A DNA stretch of 64,000 nt from Actinopolymorpha sp. NPDC004070. GTDB taxonomy: Bacteria; Actinomycetota; Actinomycetes; Propionibacteriales; Actinopolymorphaceae. A program made the position numbers and the translations under genes. The notes under the pieces were generated by a model. That model worked only from the letters and a program-made list of their open reading frames with translations, was not told the DNA's origin and did not search any database. Numbering within the stretch: position 1 is the first letter of the stretch; each line of letters starts with the position of its first letter. Location: contig NZ_JBEXMJ010000007.1 of assembly GCF_040610475.1 (NCBI RefSeq), positions 62,001 through 126,000 of the forward strand. The letters run 5' to 3'. Shown piece by piece: positions 16,033-24,463 of the stretch.

Positions 16033-17771
16033 GCGCGTCGTCGACGGTGCGTCCGCTGGACCCGAGACTGCTGCGGTACGCCCGGGCCAGCGCGGTGTAC
16101 GTCGGGCTGACCGCGGGAATCGGCGCGGTGACCGCCGGCCTGGTGATCCTCCAGGCCACCGTGCTGGCCGACGTGATCAGCGGGGTGTTCGGTGGCGTGG
16201 AGACGGAGTACGAGTGGGCCCTTGCCCTGCTGGGACTGGTGATCGCGGCCCGGGCCGGACTTGCCTGGGCGCAGGAGGTGGCCGCCCAGCGCTCCTCGGC
16301 CGCCGTCAAGGCGACCTTGCGCCGGCGGATCACCGAGCACGTCGCCGAGCTCGGACCATCCTGGCTGGGCACCGAACGCCGGGCCGCACTGACCACGCTG
16401 GTGACCTCCGGACTGGACGCCCTCGACGGCTACTTCGCGCGCTACCTGCCGCAAGTCGTGCTTGCCACCATCGTCCCGGCCGCAGTCGTGGTGTGCCTGT
16501 TCACCGCCGACCCGCTGTCCGCGGTGATCGTGGCGCTCACGCTGCCGTTGATCCCGGTCTTCATGGTCCTGGTGGGGCTTGCCACCAGGGCGCGGACCAG
16601 GCGACGGTGGCGGGCCCTCGCCGTACTGGCGCACCACTTCGCCGACGTCGTCGCGGGCCTGCCGACCCTGAAACTGTTCGGCCGGGCGAAGGCACAGGCC
16701 CGGGCCCTGCGCGAGGTGTCGGACGAGCACCGGCGGGAGTCGCTGGCTACTTTGCGGATCGCGTTCCTGTCCGCGCTCGTCCTCGAACTGCTGGCCACCC
16801 TGTCGGTGGCGCTGGTCGCGGTCGGGATCGGGCTTCGGCTGGTGGAGGGTGAGCTGGACCTGCGGACCGCGGTGCTCGTCCTGGTGCTGGCACCGGAGGC
16901 GTACCTCCCGTTGCGGATGGTGGGTACGCACTTCCACGCCAGCGCCGACGGGCTCGCCGCTGCGGAGGAGGCGTTCCGGGTGCTGGAGACGCCACTGCCC
17001 GACCGCGGCGACTCCCGGGTCGACCCGGGCAAGGTCGCCTTGACGGTGCGAGACCTGGAGATCCGCTACCCCGACCGCGACGCGCCGGCCCTTGCCAGGT
17101 TGACGATGACGGTGCTGCCGGGGGAGACGGTGGTGGTCACCGGGCCGAGCGGCGCGGGCAAGTCCACCTTGCTGGCCGGGCTGCTCGGCTTCGTGTTCCC
17201 GGCGTCCGGGCAGGTGCTCGCCGCTGGCCGGGACCTGGCCCGCGTCGACCCGGTCGCCTGGCGGGCCGGCGTCGCCTGGGTACCCCAACGCCCTTACCTG
17301 CTGGCCGGCACGATCGCCGGCAACGTCCGGATCGGCGACCCCGACGCCGACCGGGCACAGGTCGCCGCCGCCCTGGCCCGTGCCGGTGCCGGCGACCTGG
17401 ACCCCGACCGCCCGGTGGGGGAACGCGGCGCCGGCCTGTCCGCCGGGCAGATCCGCCGGGTCGCACTCGCCCGTGCGCTGGCCCGGGTGGAGCGCCGGCT
17501 GGCGTCCGGCCACGGCTGCCTGCTGTTGCTGGACGAACCCACCGCGGGGCTCGACCCCGGAACCGAGGAGCGGGTGCGAGCCGAACTCGCCCGGCTGCGG
17601 ACGTACGGCGTCACCACGGTCGTGGTCACGCACCGTCCGGCGCTCCTCCCACTGGCCGACCGGGTCGTGGAGGTACCTCTGCGACCGACCCCCACCTCCC
17701 GGCCCGGTCGCCCCGCCGGTCGCCCCGCCGGTCGCCCCGCCGGTCGCCCCTCCACCGGAGTGCTCGCATGA
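16029..17771 (+). CDS. cydD: Thiol reductant ABC exporter subunit CydD
   Basis: This 580-residue half-transporter has an N-terminal six-helix exporter domain (to about residue 320) and a C-terminal nucleotide-binding domain with Walker A GPSGAGKST, signature LSAGQIRRVALARAL and Walker B LLLLDEPTAGLD. CydDC exports glutathione/cysteine or handles heme, and is needed to assemble cytochrome bd. It overlaps cydB by ATGA. The C-terminus ends in a low-complexity GRPA-GRPA-GRPA-GRPS tail encoded by four 12-bp repeats, which is probably not functional. In some actinobacteria CydD and CydC are fused; here they are separate. Confidence 0.95.
   Translation: MSASSTVRPLDPRLLRYARASAVYVGLTAGIGAVTAGLVILQATVLADVISGVFGGVETEYEWALALLGLVIAARAGLAWAQEVAAQRSSAAVKATLRRRITEHVAELGPSWLGTERRAALTTLVTSGLDALDGYFARYLPQVVLATIVPAAVVVCLFTADPLSAVIVALTLPLIPVFMVLVGLATRARTRRRWRALAVLAHHFADVVAGLPTLKLFGRAKAQARALREVSDEHRRESLATLRIAFLSALVLELLATLSVALVAVGIGLRLVEGELDLRTAVLVLVLAPEAYLPLRMVGTHFHASADGLAAAEEAFRVLETPLPDRGDSRVDPGKVALTVRDLEIRYPDRDAPALARLTMTVLPGETVVVTGPSGAGKSTLLAGLLGFVFPASGQVLAAGRDLARVDPVAWRAGVAWVPQRPYLLAGTIAGNVRIGDPDADRAQVAAALARAGAGDLDPDRPVGERGAGLSAGQIRRVALARALARVERRLASGHGCLLLLDEPTAGLDPGTEERVRAELARLRTYGVTTVVVTHRPALLPLADRVVEVPLRPTPTSRPGRPAGRPAGRPAGRPSTGVLA
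17706..17753 (+). repeat. Four 12-bp tandem repeats in the 3' end of cydD
   Basis: GGTCGCCCCGCC repeats at 17706, 17718, 17730 and, with one change, 17742. It encodes Gly-Arg-Pro-Ala units in the CydD tail. The in-frame 12-bp unit should vary in copy number without breaking the frame. Confidence 0.9.
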
Positions 17772-17796
17772 CCAGGACACTCGCATGACCAGGACG
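17763..17796 (+). repeat. 17-bp tandem duplication across the cydD-cydC junction
   Basis: CTCGCATGACCAGGACA (17763-17779) is followed directly by CTCGCATGACCAGGACG (17780-17796). The first copy carries an ATG overlapping the cydD stop (ATGA), now out of frame with cydC. The second copy provides the in-frame cydC ATG at 17785. Confidence 0.9.
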
Positions 17797-19440
17797 ACCG
17801 GCAGGACGTGGGTGCGGCTCCTCCTCGCCGCAGCCGCGGGTGACGCGGCGGCGGCCAGCGGCGTCGCCCTGCTGGCCACGTCGGCATGGCTGATCTCCCG
17901 GGCCGCCCAGCATCCGCCGGTGCTGGTGCTGATGGTCGCGATCGTGGCCGTGCGCGCGTTCGGGCTCGGTCGCGGGGTGCTCCGCTACGTCGAACGACTG
18001 CTCGCGCACGACTCGGCGTACCGGCTGCTGGGCGACGTCCGGGCCGACGCCTACCGCCGGCTGGAACGCCTGGCACCCGGCGGGCTGGCGGCGTTCCGTT
18101 CCGGTGACCTGCTGGCCCGCCTGGTCGCCGACGTGGACGCGGTGCTGGACGTGATCCTGCGGGTGGCACTGCCGGCGACGGCGGCCGGGGTCACCGGGGC
18201 CGCGACGGCGGTGTTCCTCGGGCTGGTCCTTCCGGCCGCCGGGGTGGCGACCGCGGTGGCGGTGGGACTGGCGCTGGTCGGCGTGCCGTGGCTGGTGGCC
18301 CGCTCCGGCCGCGCGGCCGAGCGTGCGGTCGCCCCCGAGCGCGGCCGGCTGGCCGCCGCCACCTCCGAACTCCTCGACGGTGCACCGGATCTGCTGGCCT
18401 ACGGTGCGACCGGCCAGGTGCTGGACGACGTGCGTGCCAGCAGCGACCGGCTTCGGCGGGCCGAACGCCGGTCGGCCTGGAGCGCCGGGTTCGGCTCCGC
18501 CGGGCTGGTACTGGCGGTCGGTGCAGCCTGCTGGGTGGGCCTGGCGGCGGGCGTGCCCGCGATGGCCGGGGGGCGGCTGGACCCGGTGCTGCTGGCCGTG
18601 GTGGCGCTGGTCCCACTGGCACTGGCCGACGTGTTCGCCCCCATCCCGGCGGCGGCACTCGGCGCCGCGCGTGCCCGGCCGGCGCTCGCCCGGTTGACCC
18701 AACTGCGGTCCGCGCCGGAGCCGGTCGCCGAGCCCGACCGGCCGCTGCCCCTCCCGCCGGGCCCGCATCACCTGCGGGTGAACGGCCTCGCGGTGCGCTG
18801 GTCGCCGGACGCGCCATGGGTGTTCACCGGTGTCAACCTGGACCTGCCTCCCGGCCGGCGGATCGCCGTGGTCGGGCCGAGCGGATGCGGCAAGAGCACG
18901 CTCGCGCAGGCGCTGGTGCGGTTCGTCGAGCCGGGCGGGGGCGAGATCCGCCTGGACGGTGTGGACGTACGCCGGTTCGCCACCGACGACGTGCGCACCG
19001 TGGTCAGTCTGTGCGCCCAGGACGCGCACATCTTCGACACCACCCTCGCCGAGAACGTCCGGCTGGCCAGGCCCGGTGCCGACGACACCGACGTACGCGA
19101 CGCGCTGCGGCGGGCGCGCCTGCTGGACCGGCTGGAATCGTTCCCAGCCGGCATCCACACCCGGGTCGGCGAACACGGCGAACGCCTGTCCGGCGGCGAA
19201 CGCCAACGGCTGGCGCTGGCCCGGTGCCTGCTGGCCGGTACGCCGGTGGTGGTGTTCGACGAGCCCACCGAGCACCTCGCCGAGCCGGACGCCACCGCGC
19301 TCACCCGCGACCTGCTCGCCGCCGCGGGCGAGCGCACGGTGGTCCTGGTCACCCACCGCGCGGTGCCCTTCGACCTGGTGGACGAGGTGCTGGAGCTGGC
19401 ACCCGCGCTGGATCCGGGACCTGTCCTCAGCGTTCGGTGA
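17785..19440 (+). CDS. cydC: Thiol reductant ABC exporter subunit CydC
   Basis: The 551-residue partner of CydD has an N-terminal exporter membrane domain and an ATPase domain with Walker A GPSGCGKST, Q-loop SLCAQDAHIFDTTLAENV, signature RLSGGERQRLALARCL and Walker B VVVFDEPTEHL. A CydC-type sequence SAWLISRAAQHPPVLVLMVA follows the start. ATG 17785 lies in the second copy of a 17-bp duplication that destroyed the original ATGA overlap with cydD. The gap is now 13 nt. The 3' end overlaps the convergent DapA-like gene by 14 bp. It completes cydABDC. Confidence 0.95.
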   Translation: MTRTTGRTWVRLLLAAAAGDAAAASGVALLATSAWLISRAAQHPPVLVLMVAIVAVRAFGLGRGVLRYVERLLAHDSAYRLLGDVRADAYRRLERLAPGGLAAFRSGDLLARLVADVDAVLDVILRVALPATAAGVTGAATAVFLGLVLPAAGVATAVAVGLALVGVPWLVARSGRAAERAVAPERGRLAAATSELLDGAPDLLAYGATGQVLDDVRASSDRLRRAERRSAWSAGFGSAGLVLAVGAACWVGLAAGVPAMAGGRLDPVLLAVVALVPLALADVFAPIPAAALGAARARPALARLTQLRSAPEPVAEPDRPLPLPPGPHHLRVNGLAVRWSPDAPWVFTGVNLDLPPGRRIAVVGPSGCGKSTLAQALVRFVEPGGGEIRLDGVDVRRFATDDVRTVVSLCAQDAHIFDTTLAENVRLARPGADDTDVRDALRRARLLDRLESFPAGIHTRVGEHGERLSGGERQRLALARCLLAGTPVVVFDEPTEHLAEPDATALTRDLLAAAGERTVVLVTHRAVPFDLVDEVLELAPALDPGPVLSVR

Positions 19441-20314
19441 GCCGCCGGATGTGGTCGTACTCCTGCGCGGACGGCGGGTCGACGCCGACCCGCACCGGGC
19501 CGGCCGGCAGCCCCAGCAGGTCCATCGCGGCCTTCAGGCTCGCCACTCCGCCTGACAGCGCGTGCACCACCGTGTCAACCTCGGCTTGCGCGCGCTTCTC
19601 GGTCTCCTCGTCACCGGCCCGCACCGCGGCCGCCAGCTCCAGGAACGGCGCCGGGAACGCCGCGGAGACACCGGAGACGACGCCCGTACCACCGATGCGA
19701 TGGATGCGGGCCAGGTCGATGTCCGCACCGGAGTAGACCGCGAAACCCGCGGGCACCGCCGCGCGGTACGCGGCCACCACGTCGACCGGCTGACCGCTGA
19801 CCTTCACTCCGGCCAGACCTGGGATCGTTGCCAGTTCGGCCAGGAGAGCGAGGTCCACCCGTGTGTGGGTGAGGCTTTCGAAGAGGTAGGCGTACACCGG
19901 CACGCCACCGGCCGCGTCGGCGACGGAGCGGAAGTGGTCGAGCACCACCTGTCTGCTCGCCGGATGGTAGTAGGGCGTGAGCGCGGCGAGCCTGCGCGCG
20001 CCGAGCCGGACCGCGGCCCGGGTGAGAGCCACGGCCTGGTACGTCGTCGCCGCCCCGACGTGGGCGTAGACGTCGTCGGCGTTCGGCCAGACCTCCAGCG
20101 CGGCCTCCACGACGGCAAGGCGTTCGGCGTCGGACAACGCGACGAACTCGCCGTTCGTACCGGCGACCAGCACGCCGTTCACGCCGGCGGCCGCGACGCG
20201 AGTGAGCAGGGTGCGGACCCCCGCGAGGTCGAGCGACAGGTCCGCGCCGAACGGCGTCGGCGCCGCGGTGATCACCCGAAGGCCGGGCAGCGAGTCGGGC
20301 AGCGAGTCGGGCAT
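19427..20314 (-). CDS. Dihydrodipicolinate synthase (DapA/NAL) family lyase
   Basis: This TIM-barrel aldolase of about 295 residues has VNGVLVAGTNGEFVALS (usually GTTGE in DapA), the Tyr motif LTPYYHP, and the Schiff-base lysine in GLAGVKVSG. The GTNGEF variant and TPYYHP pattern suggest a sugar-acid or keto-acid lyase rather than the housekeeping DapA. ATG 20314 gives MPDSLPDSLPGLRVI, and a longer start at 20344 is possible. Two 12-bp repeats encode the DSLPDSLP stretch. It converges on cydC with a 14-bp overlap and runs away from the F420 gene. Its substrate is unknown. Confidence 0.8.
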   Translation of the reverse strand: MPDSLPDSLPGLRVITAAPTPFGADLSLDLAGVRTLLTRVAAAGVNGVLVAGTNGEFVALSDAERLAVVEAALEVWPNADDVYAHVGAATTYQAVALTRAAVRLGARRLAALTPYYHPASRQVVLDHFRSVADAAGGVPVYAYLFESLTHTRVDLALLAELATIPGLAGVKVSGQPVDVVAAYRAAVPAGFAVYSGADIDLARIHRIGGTGVVSGVSAAFPAPFLELAAAVRAGDEETEKRAQAEVDTVVHALSGGVASLKAAMDLLGLPAGPVRVGVDPPSAQEYDHIRRLTER

Positions 20315-20490
20315 GGCGTGTCCGTTCCGTCGTCGTCGGGTCATCGTGCGCAGTCGAGTCCGTGGCCTCGCGTCCGATACCGGTCGCGCTCCGCCGCGAG
20401 GCCACCCTCACGTCACCGACCGTTCGTCGGCTGTCGGTAAGGTCCGAACCGAGGTGTCCGGTAAGCGGACACGACGAAGGGACAGTACGC

Positions 20491-21456
20491 ATGACGATGC
20501 GTTTCGGTGTGTTTGTACCCCAAGGCTGGCGGATGGACCTGACCGAGATCGCCGATCCGGTCGAACAGTACGAAGCCATGACCGCCGTCGCCAAGACCGC
20601 CGACGCGGGACCATGGGACTCGATCTGGGTCTACGACCACTTCCACACGGTGCCAGAGCCCACGCAGAACACCACGTTCGAGTGCTGGACCATCACCTCG
20701 ACGCTGGTGCGCGACACCCAGCGGGTCAACGTGGGCCAGATGGTCGGCTGCAACGGCTACCGTCATCCGGCGCTGTACGCCAAGATCGCGTCCACGGTCG
20801 ACGTCGCGAGCCACGGCCGCCTCTACGCCGGTATCGGCGCCGGGTGGTACGAGCACGAGTGGAAGGCCTACGGCTACGAGTGGCCGGAGCTGCGCGACCG
20901 GATGGGTGCGTTCCGCGAGGCCACCGAGCTCATCTACAAGATGTGGACCGAGGACGCGCCGGTCTTCAACGGCAAGTACTACTCCATCGACAAGCCGTAC
21001 AACGAGCCGAAGGGCGCACGCAAGCCGCACCCGTCGTTCTGGATCGGCGGCGGTGGCGAGAAGGTCACGCTGAAGCTGGTGGCAAAGTACGGCGACGCGG
21101 CCAACATCGGTGGCGGTGACCCGGAGGCGTTCAAGCACAAGGCGTCGGTGCTCAGGGCGCACTGTGACAAGCTGGGCCGCGACTACGACTCGATCATCAA
21201 GTCGACCAGTCTGAACGTGTTCCCGATCGAGGCCGGCGCCGACCCGGAGAAGGCGACCGCCAAGGCCCGTGGCCGGCAGAGCTACGAGCAGTTCGCCAAC
21301 GCCAACGTCGTGGGCACCGCCGACGAGATCGCGGCGAAGGTGGAGGCGCTGGTCGAGGCCGGCTCCGACTACCTCATCACCTACATCCCCGGCGTGGCCT
21401 ACGACCACGAGCCGATGCAGCGGTTCGCCTCAGAGGTCATCCCGCGCTTCAGCTGA
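20491..21456 (+). CDS. LLM-class F420-dependent oxidoreductase
   Basis: The 321-residue protein begins MTMRFGVFVPQGW and has the luciferase-like TIM-barrel pattern of F420-dependent flavin-free oxidoreductases: DSIWVYDHFHTVPEP, RHPALYAKIASTVDVASHGRLYAGIGAGWYEHEW, and the phosphate-site region WIGGGGEKVTLKLVAKYGDAANIGG. It probably transfers hydride between F420 and an unknown substrate. GAAGGGA (20475-20481) supports ATG 20491. It is a single gene, divergent from the DapA-like gene and followed by a long hairpin. I cannot assign the substrate. Confidence 0.9.
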   Translation: MTMRFGVFVPQGWRMDLTEIADPVEQYEAMTAVAKTADAGPWDSIWVYDHFHTVPEPTQNTTFECWTITSTLVRDTQRVNVGQMVGCNGYRHPALYAKIASTVDVASHGRLYAGIGAGWYEHEWKAYGYEWPELRDRMGAFREATELIYKMWTEDAPVFNGKYYSIDKPYNEPKGARKPHPSFWIGGGGEKVTLKLVAKYGDAANIGGGDPEAFKHKASVLRAHCDKLGRDYDSIIKSTSLNVFPIEAGADPEKATAKARGRQSYEQFANANVVGTADEIAAKVEALVEAGSDYLITYIPGVAYDHEPMQRFASEVIPRFS

Positions 21457-21497
21457 GTCGGTCCGCGGCGATCCGTCGCGATCCGCCGTGACCGTTC

Positions 21498-21540
21498 GAA
21501 CGGGCCCGCTTCCTCCGTCGTGGAGGGAGCGGGCCCGTTC
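21498..21540 (+). terminator. Long hairpin downstream of the F420 oxidoreductase
   Basis: GAACGGGCCCGCTTCCTCC (21498-21516) pairs with GGAGGGAGCGGGCCCGTTC (21522-21540) over 19 bp with one G-U pair and a 5-nt loop. It has no run of T after the stem. It should terminate or stabilise the transcript, as such U-less hairpins do in actinobacteria. Confidence 0.7.
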
Positions 21541-21629
21541 GGCCTTGCCGCGTTGACGGTGTACGCGAGCCTCAGCACGATGTCGGATTCCCGCCAGGAT
21601 CGGTTCCGGCGACAGGTTAGGTTGACGGC

Positions 21630-22199
21630 ATGCGTACTTCCACCACCGCCACGGCAACGACGACGAGAGCGGCGATCTCCGCGGCGACGGCCCGTCCCGC
21701 GGCACCGGGGGCCGACCGGCGTACCCACACCGTCGTCGACAGCCCTGTCGGCCCGCTCACGCTGGTCGCCACCGACGGCGTGCTCGCCGGCCTCTACATG
21801 ACCGGCCAGCGCCATCGGCCCGGCCAGGAGACGTTCGGTGTCCCGGACCCGGACGGGTTCGAGGAGGTCACCGCGCAACTGGAGGCGTACTTCGCCGGCC
21901 GGCTCCGGGAGTTCGACCTTCCGCTCGCGCCGGTGGGAACGGCGTTCCAGCAGCAGGTGTGGGCGGCGCTGCGGTCCATCCCGTACGGCGAGACCCGTGG
22001 CTACGGCGAACTCGCCCGCGAGATCGGCCGGCCGGCGGCGTCGAGGGCGGTCGGGCTGGCCAACGGCCGCAACCCGATCGGAATCATCGTGCCCTGCCAC
22101 CGGGTGGTGGGGTCGACCGGCAGCCTCACCGGGTACGGCGGCGGGCTGGAGCGCAAGCAGTTCCTGCTGGACCTCGAACGCCGGGTGCGCGCCGCCTGA
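21630..22199 (+). CDS. ogt: Methylated-DNA--protein-cysteine methyltransferase
   Basis: The 189-residue protein has the suicide-repair motif VPCHRVVGSTGSLTGYGGGLERK, with acceptor Cys156, the helix-turn-helix region YGETRGYGELAREIGRPAASRAVGLANGRNP, and an N-terminal ribonuclease-like domain. It transfers the methyl group from O6-methylguanine or O4-methylthymine to itself. ATG 21630 has TAGGTT (21618-21623) 6 nt upstream and no ribosome-binding site, suggesting leaderless translation. The first 30 residues are Thr/Ala-rich and not conserved. It is flanked by unrelated genes and appears to be transcribed alone. Confidence 0.95.
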   Translation: MRTSTTATATTTRAAISAATARPAAPGADRRTHTVVDSPVGPLTLVATDGVLAGLYMTGQRHRPGQETFGVPDPDGFEEVTAQLEAYFAGRLREFDLPLAPVGTAFQQQVWAALRSIPYGETRGYGELAREIGRPAASRAVGLANGRNPIGIIVPCHRVVGSTGSLTGYGGGLERKQFLLDLERRVRAA

Positions 22200-22244
22200 G
22201 CCGCGAACCGGACGCCGCGGGTCAGTAGGCCGGGCGCCGGCGGC

Positions 22245-22349
22245 TCATCCTCCGGTCACGATCAGCAGAACGCCGGACACGACGAGGCCCGCTTCGACCA
22301 CGGTGACGAAGGCCGAGGCGGGAAACAGGCCGGTGAACCCCCCGGTCAT
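22245..22349 (-). CDS. Possible 34-residue membrane peptide (weak)
   Basis: An ATG-initiated frame on the minus strand encodes MTGGFTGLFPASAFVTVVEA followed by a hydrophobic run ending GVLLIVTGG, which would make one transmembrane helix. Third positions are GC-rich, as in real genes here. No ribosome-binding site is seen and the frame continues upstream without a start, so it could also be the decayed end of an older gene. No family is recognised. Confidence 0.22.
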   Translation of the reverse strand: MTGGFTGLFPASAFVTVVEAGLVVSGVLLIVTGG

Positions 22350-22426
22350 CCAGCCGTGCTGCCGCCGGCCGCAGTCGCCTCCACGCCACCATCACCAGGA
22401 GAAAGCCGCCGCGCCGGCGCCGCGAA

Positions 22427-22463
22427 GTAGTAGTTGCGATCACTACTACGTCTCCTCTAGGCT
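22427..22463 (+). promoter_or_regulatory. Palindromic operator and leaderless promoter of the TrmB-like gene
   Basis: GTAGTAGT (22427-22434) and ACTACTAC (22442-22449) form a perfect 8-bp inverted repeat with a 7-bp spacer. TAGGCT (22458-22463) follows and lies 8 nt before GTG 22472. The palindrome covers the expected -35 region, as for an autorepressor. Confidence 0.7.
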
Positions 22464-22471
22464 CGCGTCAC

Positions 22472-23320
22472 GTGATCGACGAACTGATGCGGGTGGGGTT
22501 CTCCTCCCAGGAGGCCCGGGTCTACGTCGCGGCGCTGCGGCAGCCGTCGGCGACCGGCTACGAGCTCGCCAAACTCGCCGGGCTGCAGCGCGCGAACGTC
22601 TACCAGGTGCTCGCCTCGCTGACCGAACGCGGCGTGGTGGAGCAGGTCGGCGACGGGCCCGCCCGCTTCCTCGCCCAGCCACCGGCTCAGGTGCTGGGGC
22701 GGATCAAGCACGAGACCGCCCGGCGGTGCGACGCGCTGGTCGCCGATCTGGCCGCACTGTCCGGGCCGGCGCAGCCCACCGCGTTCTGGAGCCTGAAGGG
22801 CCGGGAGTCGGTGATCGAGCGCGCCGGCGCCCTCGTCGCCGATGCCCGGGACCGGGTGGCGGTTTGCCTGTGGGCAGACGACCTGGACTGGCTGGGCGAG
22901 CCGCTGCGCGCGGCCGCTCGATCCGGATGTCACGTCGTCGTGAACGTCTTCGGTGACGTGCCGGTCGACTTCGGCGAGGTCTATCGCCACGAGCCGCCCG
23001 CGAAGACCGTCGGCGGTCACCTGCTCACCCTTGCCGTGGACTCCACCACGGCCCTCATCGCGTCCCTGGACGAGCCCGCAGCGGCGGTGCACACCGAGCA
23101 TCCCGCGTTGCTGCGGGTGGTGGAGAAACTCATCCGGGACGAGGCCTACCTCGCCGCCATCTACGACCAGCTCCGGCCGCAACTGGAGGAGACGTTCGGT
23201 CCGCACCTGGTCGACCTGAGGTCCAAGCTGCTCCCGGCCGAGCAGGCCAGTGCGCTGCTGTCGGTGGTCGGGTTCGGCGCGGACGCGCCGGTGGTGGAGG
23301 AGCTGCTCCCGTCGGAGTAG
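22472..23320 (+). CDS. TrmB-family transcriptional regulator
   Basis: The 282-residue protein begins with a winged helix (MIDELMRVGFSSQEARVYVAALRQPSATGYELAKLAGLQRANVYQVLASLTERGVVEQVG) of the sugar-specific TrmB type. A central coiled coil and a PLD-like regulatory domain (TAFWSLKGRESVIERAGALVADARDRVAVCLWADDL) follow. TrmB regulators are best known in archaea and respond to sugars or other metabolites. The gene appears leaderless from GTG 22472 with a palindrome over its promoter. The purA-like gene follows in the same direction after 108 bp and is the likely target. The ligand is unknown. Confidence 0.85.
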   Translation: MIDELMRVGFSSQEARVYVAALRQPSATGYELAKLAGLQRANVYQVLASLTERGVVEQVGDGPARFLAQPPAQVLGRIKHETARRCDALVADLAALSGPAQPTAFWSLKGRESVIERAGALVADARDRVAVCLWADDLDWLGEPLRAAARSGCHVVVNVFGDVPVDFGEVYRHEPPAKTVGGHLLTLAVDSTTALIASLDEPAAAVHTEHPALLRVVEKLIRDEAYLAAIYDQLRPQLEETFGPHLVDLRSKLLPAEQASALLSVVGFGADAPVVEELLPSE

Positions 23321-23428
23321 TGCGGGACCGCCTGATCGAGGCGGTGGGACATCAGTTCCTGCACGGCGCGCAGAAGCCTGCCGTGCAGGGAATCCGTGTG
23401 CTCGAACGTCTGTAAAGGATGGGTTGAC

Positions 23429-24436
23429 ATGGGTGCGGTCGTCATCGTGGACGCGTTGTGGGGAGACTCCGGCAAGGGCAAGGTGTGCGCGCACCTCGCC
23501 GTTCGTGACAAGGCGCCGTTGGCAGTACGCGCGGGTGTCGGCACCAACGCCGGCGCGAGCGTGACCCTGGACGACGGCACGCTCGTTCGTGCCCGGCAGC
23601 TTCCGACCGGGTGGATCAACCCGGGCACGACCGTGGCCGTGGGGTCCGGCGTTCTCGTCGACCCGGCCGTGCTGGCGGAGGAGGTGGCGAGGTTCGGCCT
23701 CACCGGACGGGCACTCGTCGACGGGCGCTGCGCGCTCATCGAACCCGAGCACGTCGAGGCCGAACGCGCGGACGCGCACCTGGCAACGACGGTCGGCTCG
23801 ACCCTCACCGGCAACGGCGCCGCCCGAGCCGACTTCGTACTCCGCCGGGCCCGCCAGGCGCGCGACGAGCCGGCTCTCGCGCCGTACCTCACCGACGTCG
23901 CCCGGCACGTCAACGATGTGGCCCGCGACGGCCTGGTCCTGGTGGAGGGGTCGCAGGGAACCATGCTGTCGTTGGGATTCAGCGACGAGTACCCCTACAC
24001 CACCTCCGGCAACTGCACGGCCGCCGCGGCGATGGACGACGTGGGCCTGAACTGGCGGCTGGTGCAGGACGTGCTGATGGTGGTCAAGGCGTTGCCGACC
24101 AGGGTCGGTGAGGGACCCCTGCCGTACGAACTGCCGGAGGAGGAGGTGCTCCGGCGCGGCATCGCGGAGTACGGCGTGGTCACCGGACGGCCCCGGCGCA
24201 AGGCGGGCCGGCTGGACCGGGAGCTCCTGAGCTACGCCGCGATGCTCAACGGGCCCACGCAGATCGCGTTGACGTTCTGCGACCACGTGGACCCAGCGAT
24301 GCGCGGCGCCCGGGACGCCGCGGCGATCACCGCACCGGTCCGGGCGCTGATCGATGAGGTCGAACACGACACCGGCGCACCGGTCGTGTTGCTGGACACC
24401 GGCCCCGGCCTCAGCGACATGATCGACCTCCGCTGA
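23429..24436 (+). CDS. Short adenylosuccinate synthetase-like protein (PurA/PurZ superfamily) with altered active site
   Basis: The 335-residue protein is about 100 residues shorter than bacterial PurA, like archaeal PurA and phage PurZ. It keeps the P-loop WGDSGKGK with Asp13 and Lys16, EGSQGTMLSLGFSDEYPYTTS, TRVGEGPLPYEL and TGRPRR. Three changes stand out. The Glu after Asp13 is Ser14. The catalytic-His motif NAGHT reads NAGAS (Ala43). The guanine-recognition TKLD reads TFCD. Canonical PurA makes adenylosuccinate from IMP, Asp and GTP; this protein may use another purine or be a decoy or resistance form. AAAGGA (23414-23419) supports ATG 23429. It follows the TrmB gene. Confidence 0.85.
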   Translation: MGAVVIVDALWGDSGKGKVCAHLAVRDKAPLAVRAGVGTNAGASVTLDDGTLVRARQLPTGWINPGTTVAVGSGVLVDPAVLAEEVARFGLTGRALVDGRCALIEPEHVEAERADAHLATTVGSTLTGNGAARADFVLRRARQARDEPALAPYLTDVARHVNDVARDGLVLVEGSQGTMLSLGFSDEYPYTTSGNCTAAAAMDDVGLNWRLVQDVLMVVKALPTRVGEGPLPYELPEEEVLRRGIAEYGVVTGRPRRKAGRLDRELLSYAAMLNGPTQIALTFCDHVDPAMRGARDAAAITAPVRALIDEVEHDTGAPVVLLDTGPGLSDMIDLR

Positions 24437-24463
24437 GCCTGCGGGCAACGGCGACGGCTCTTG

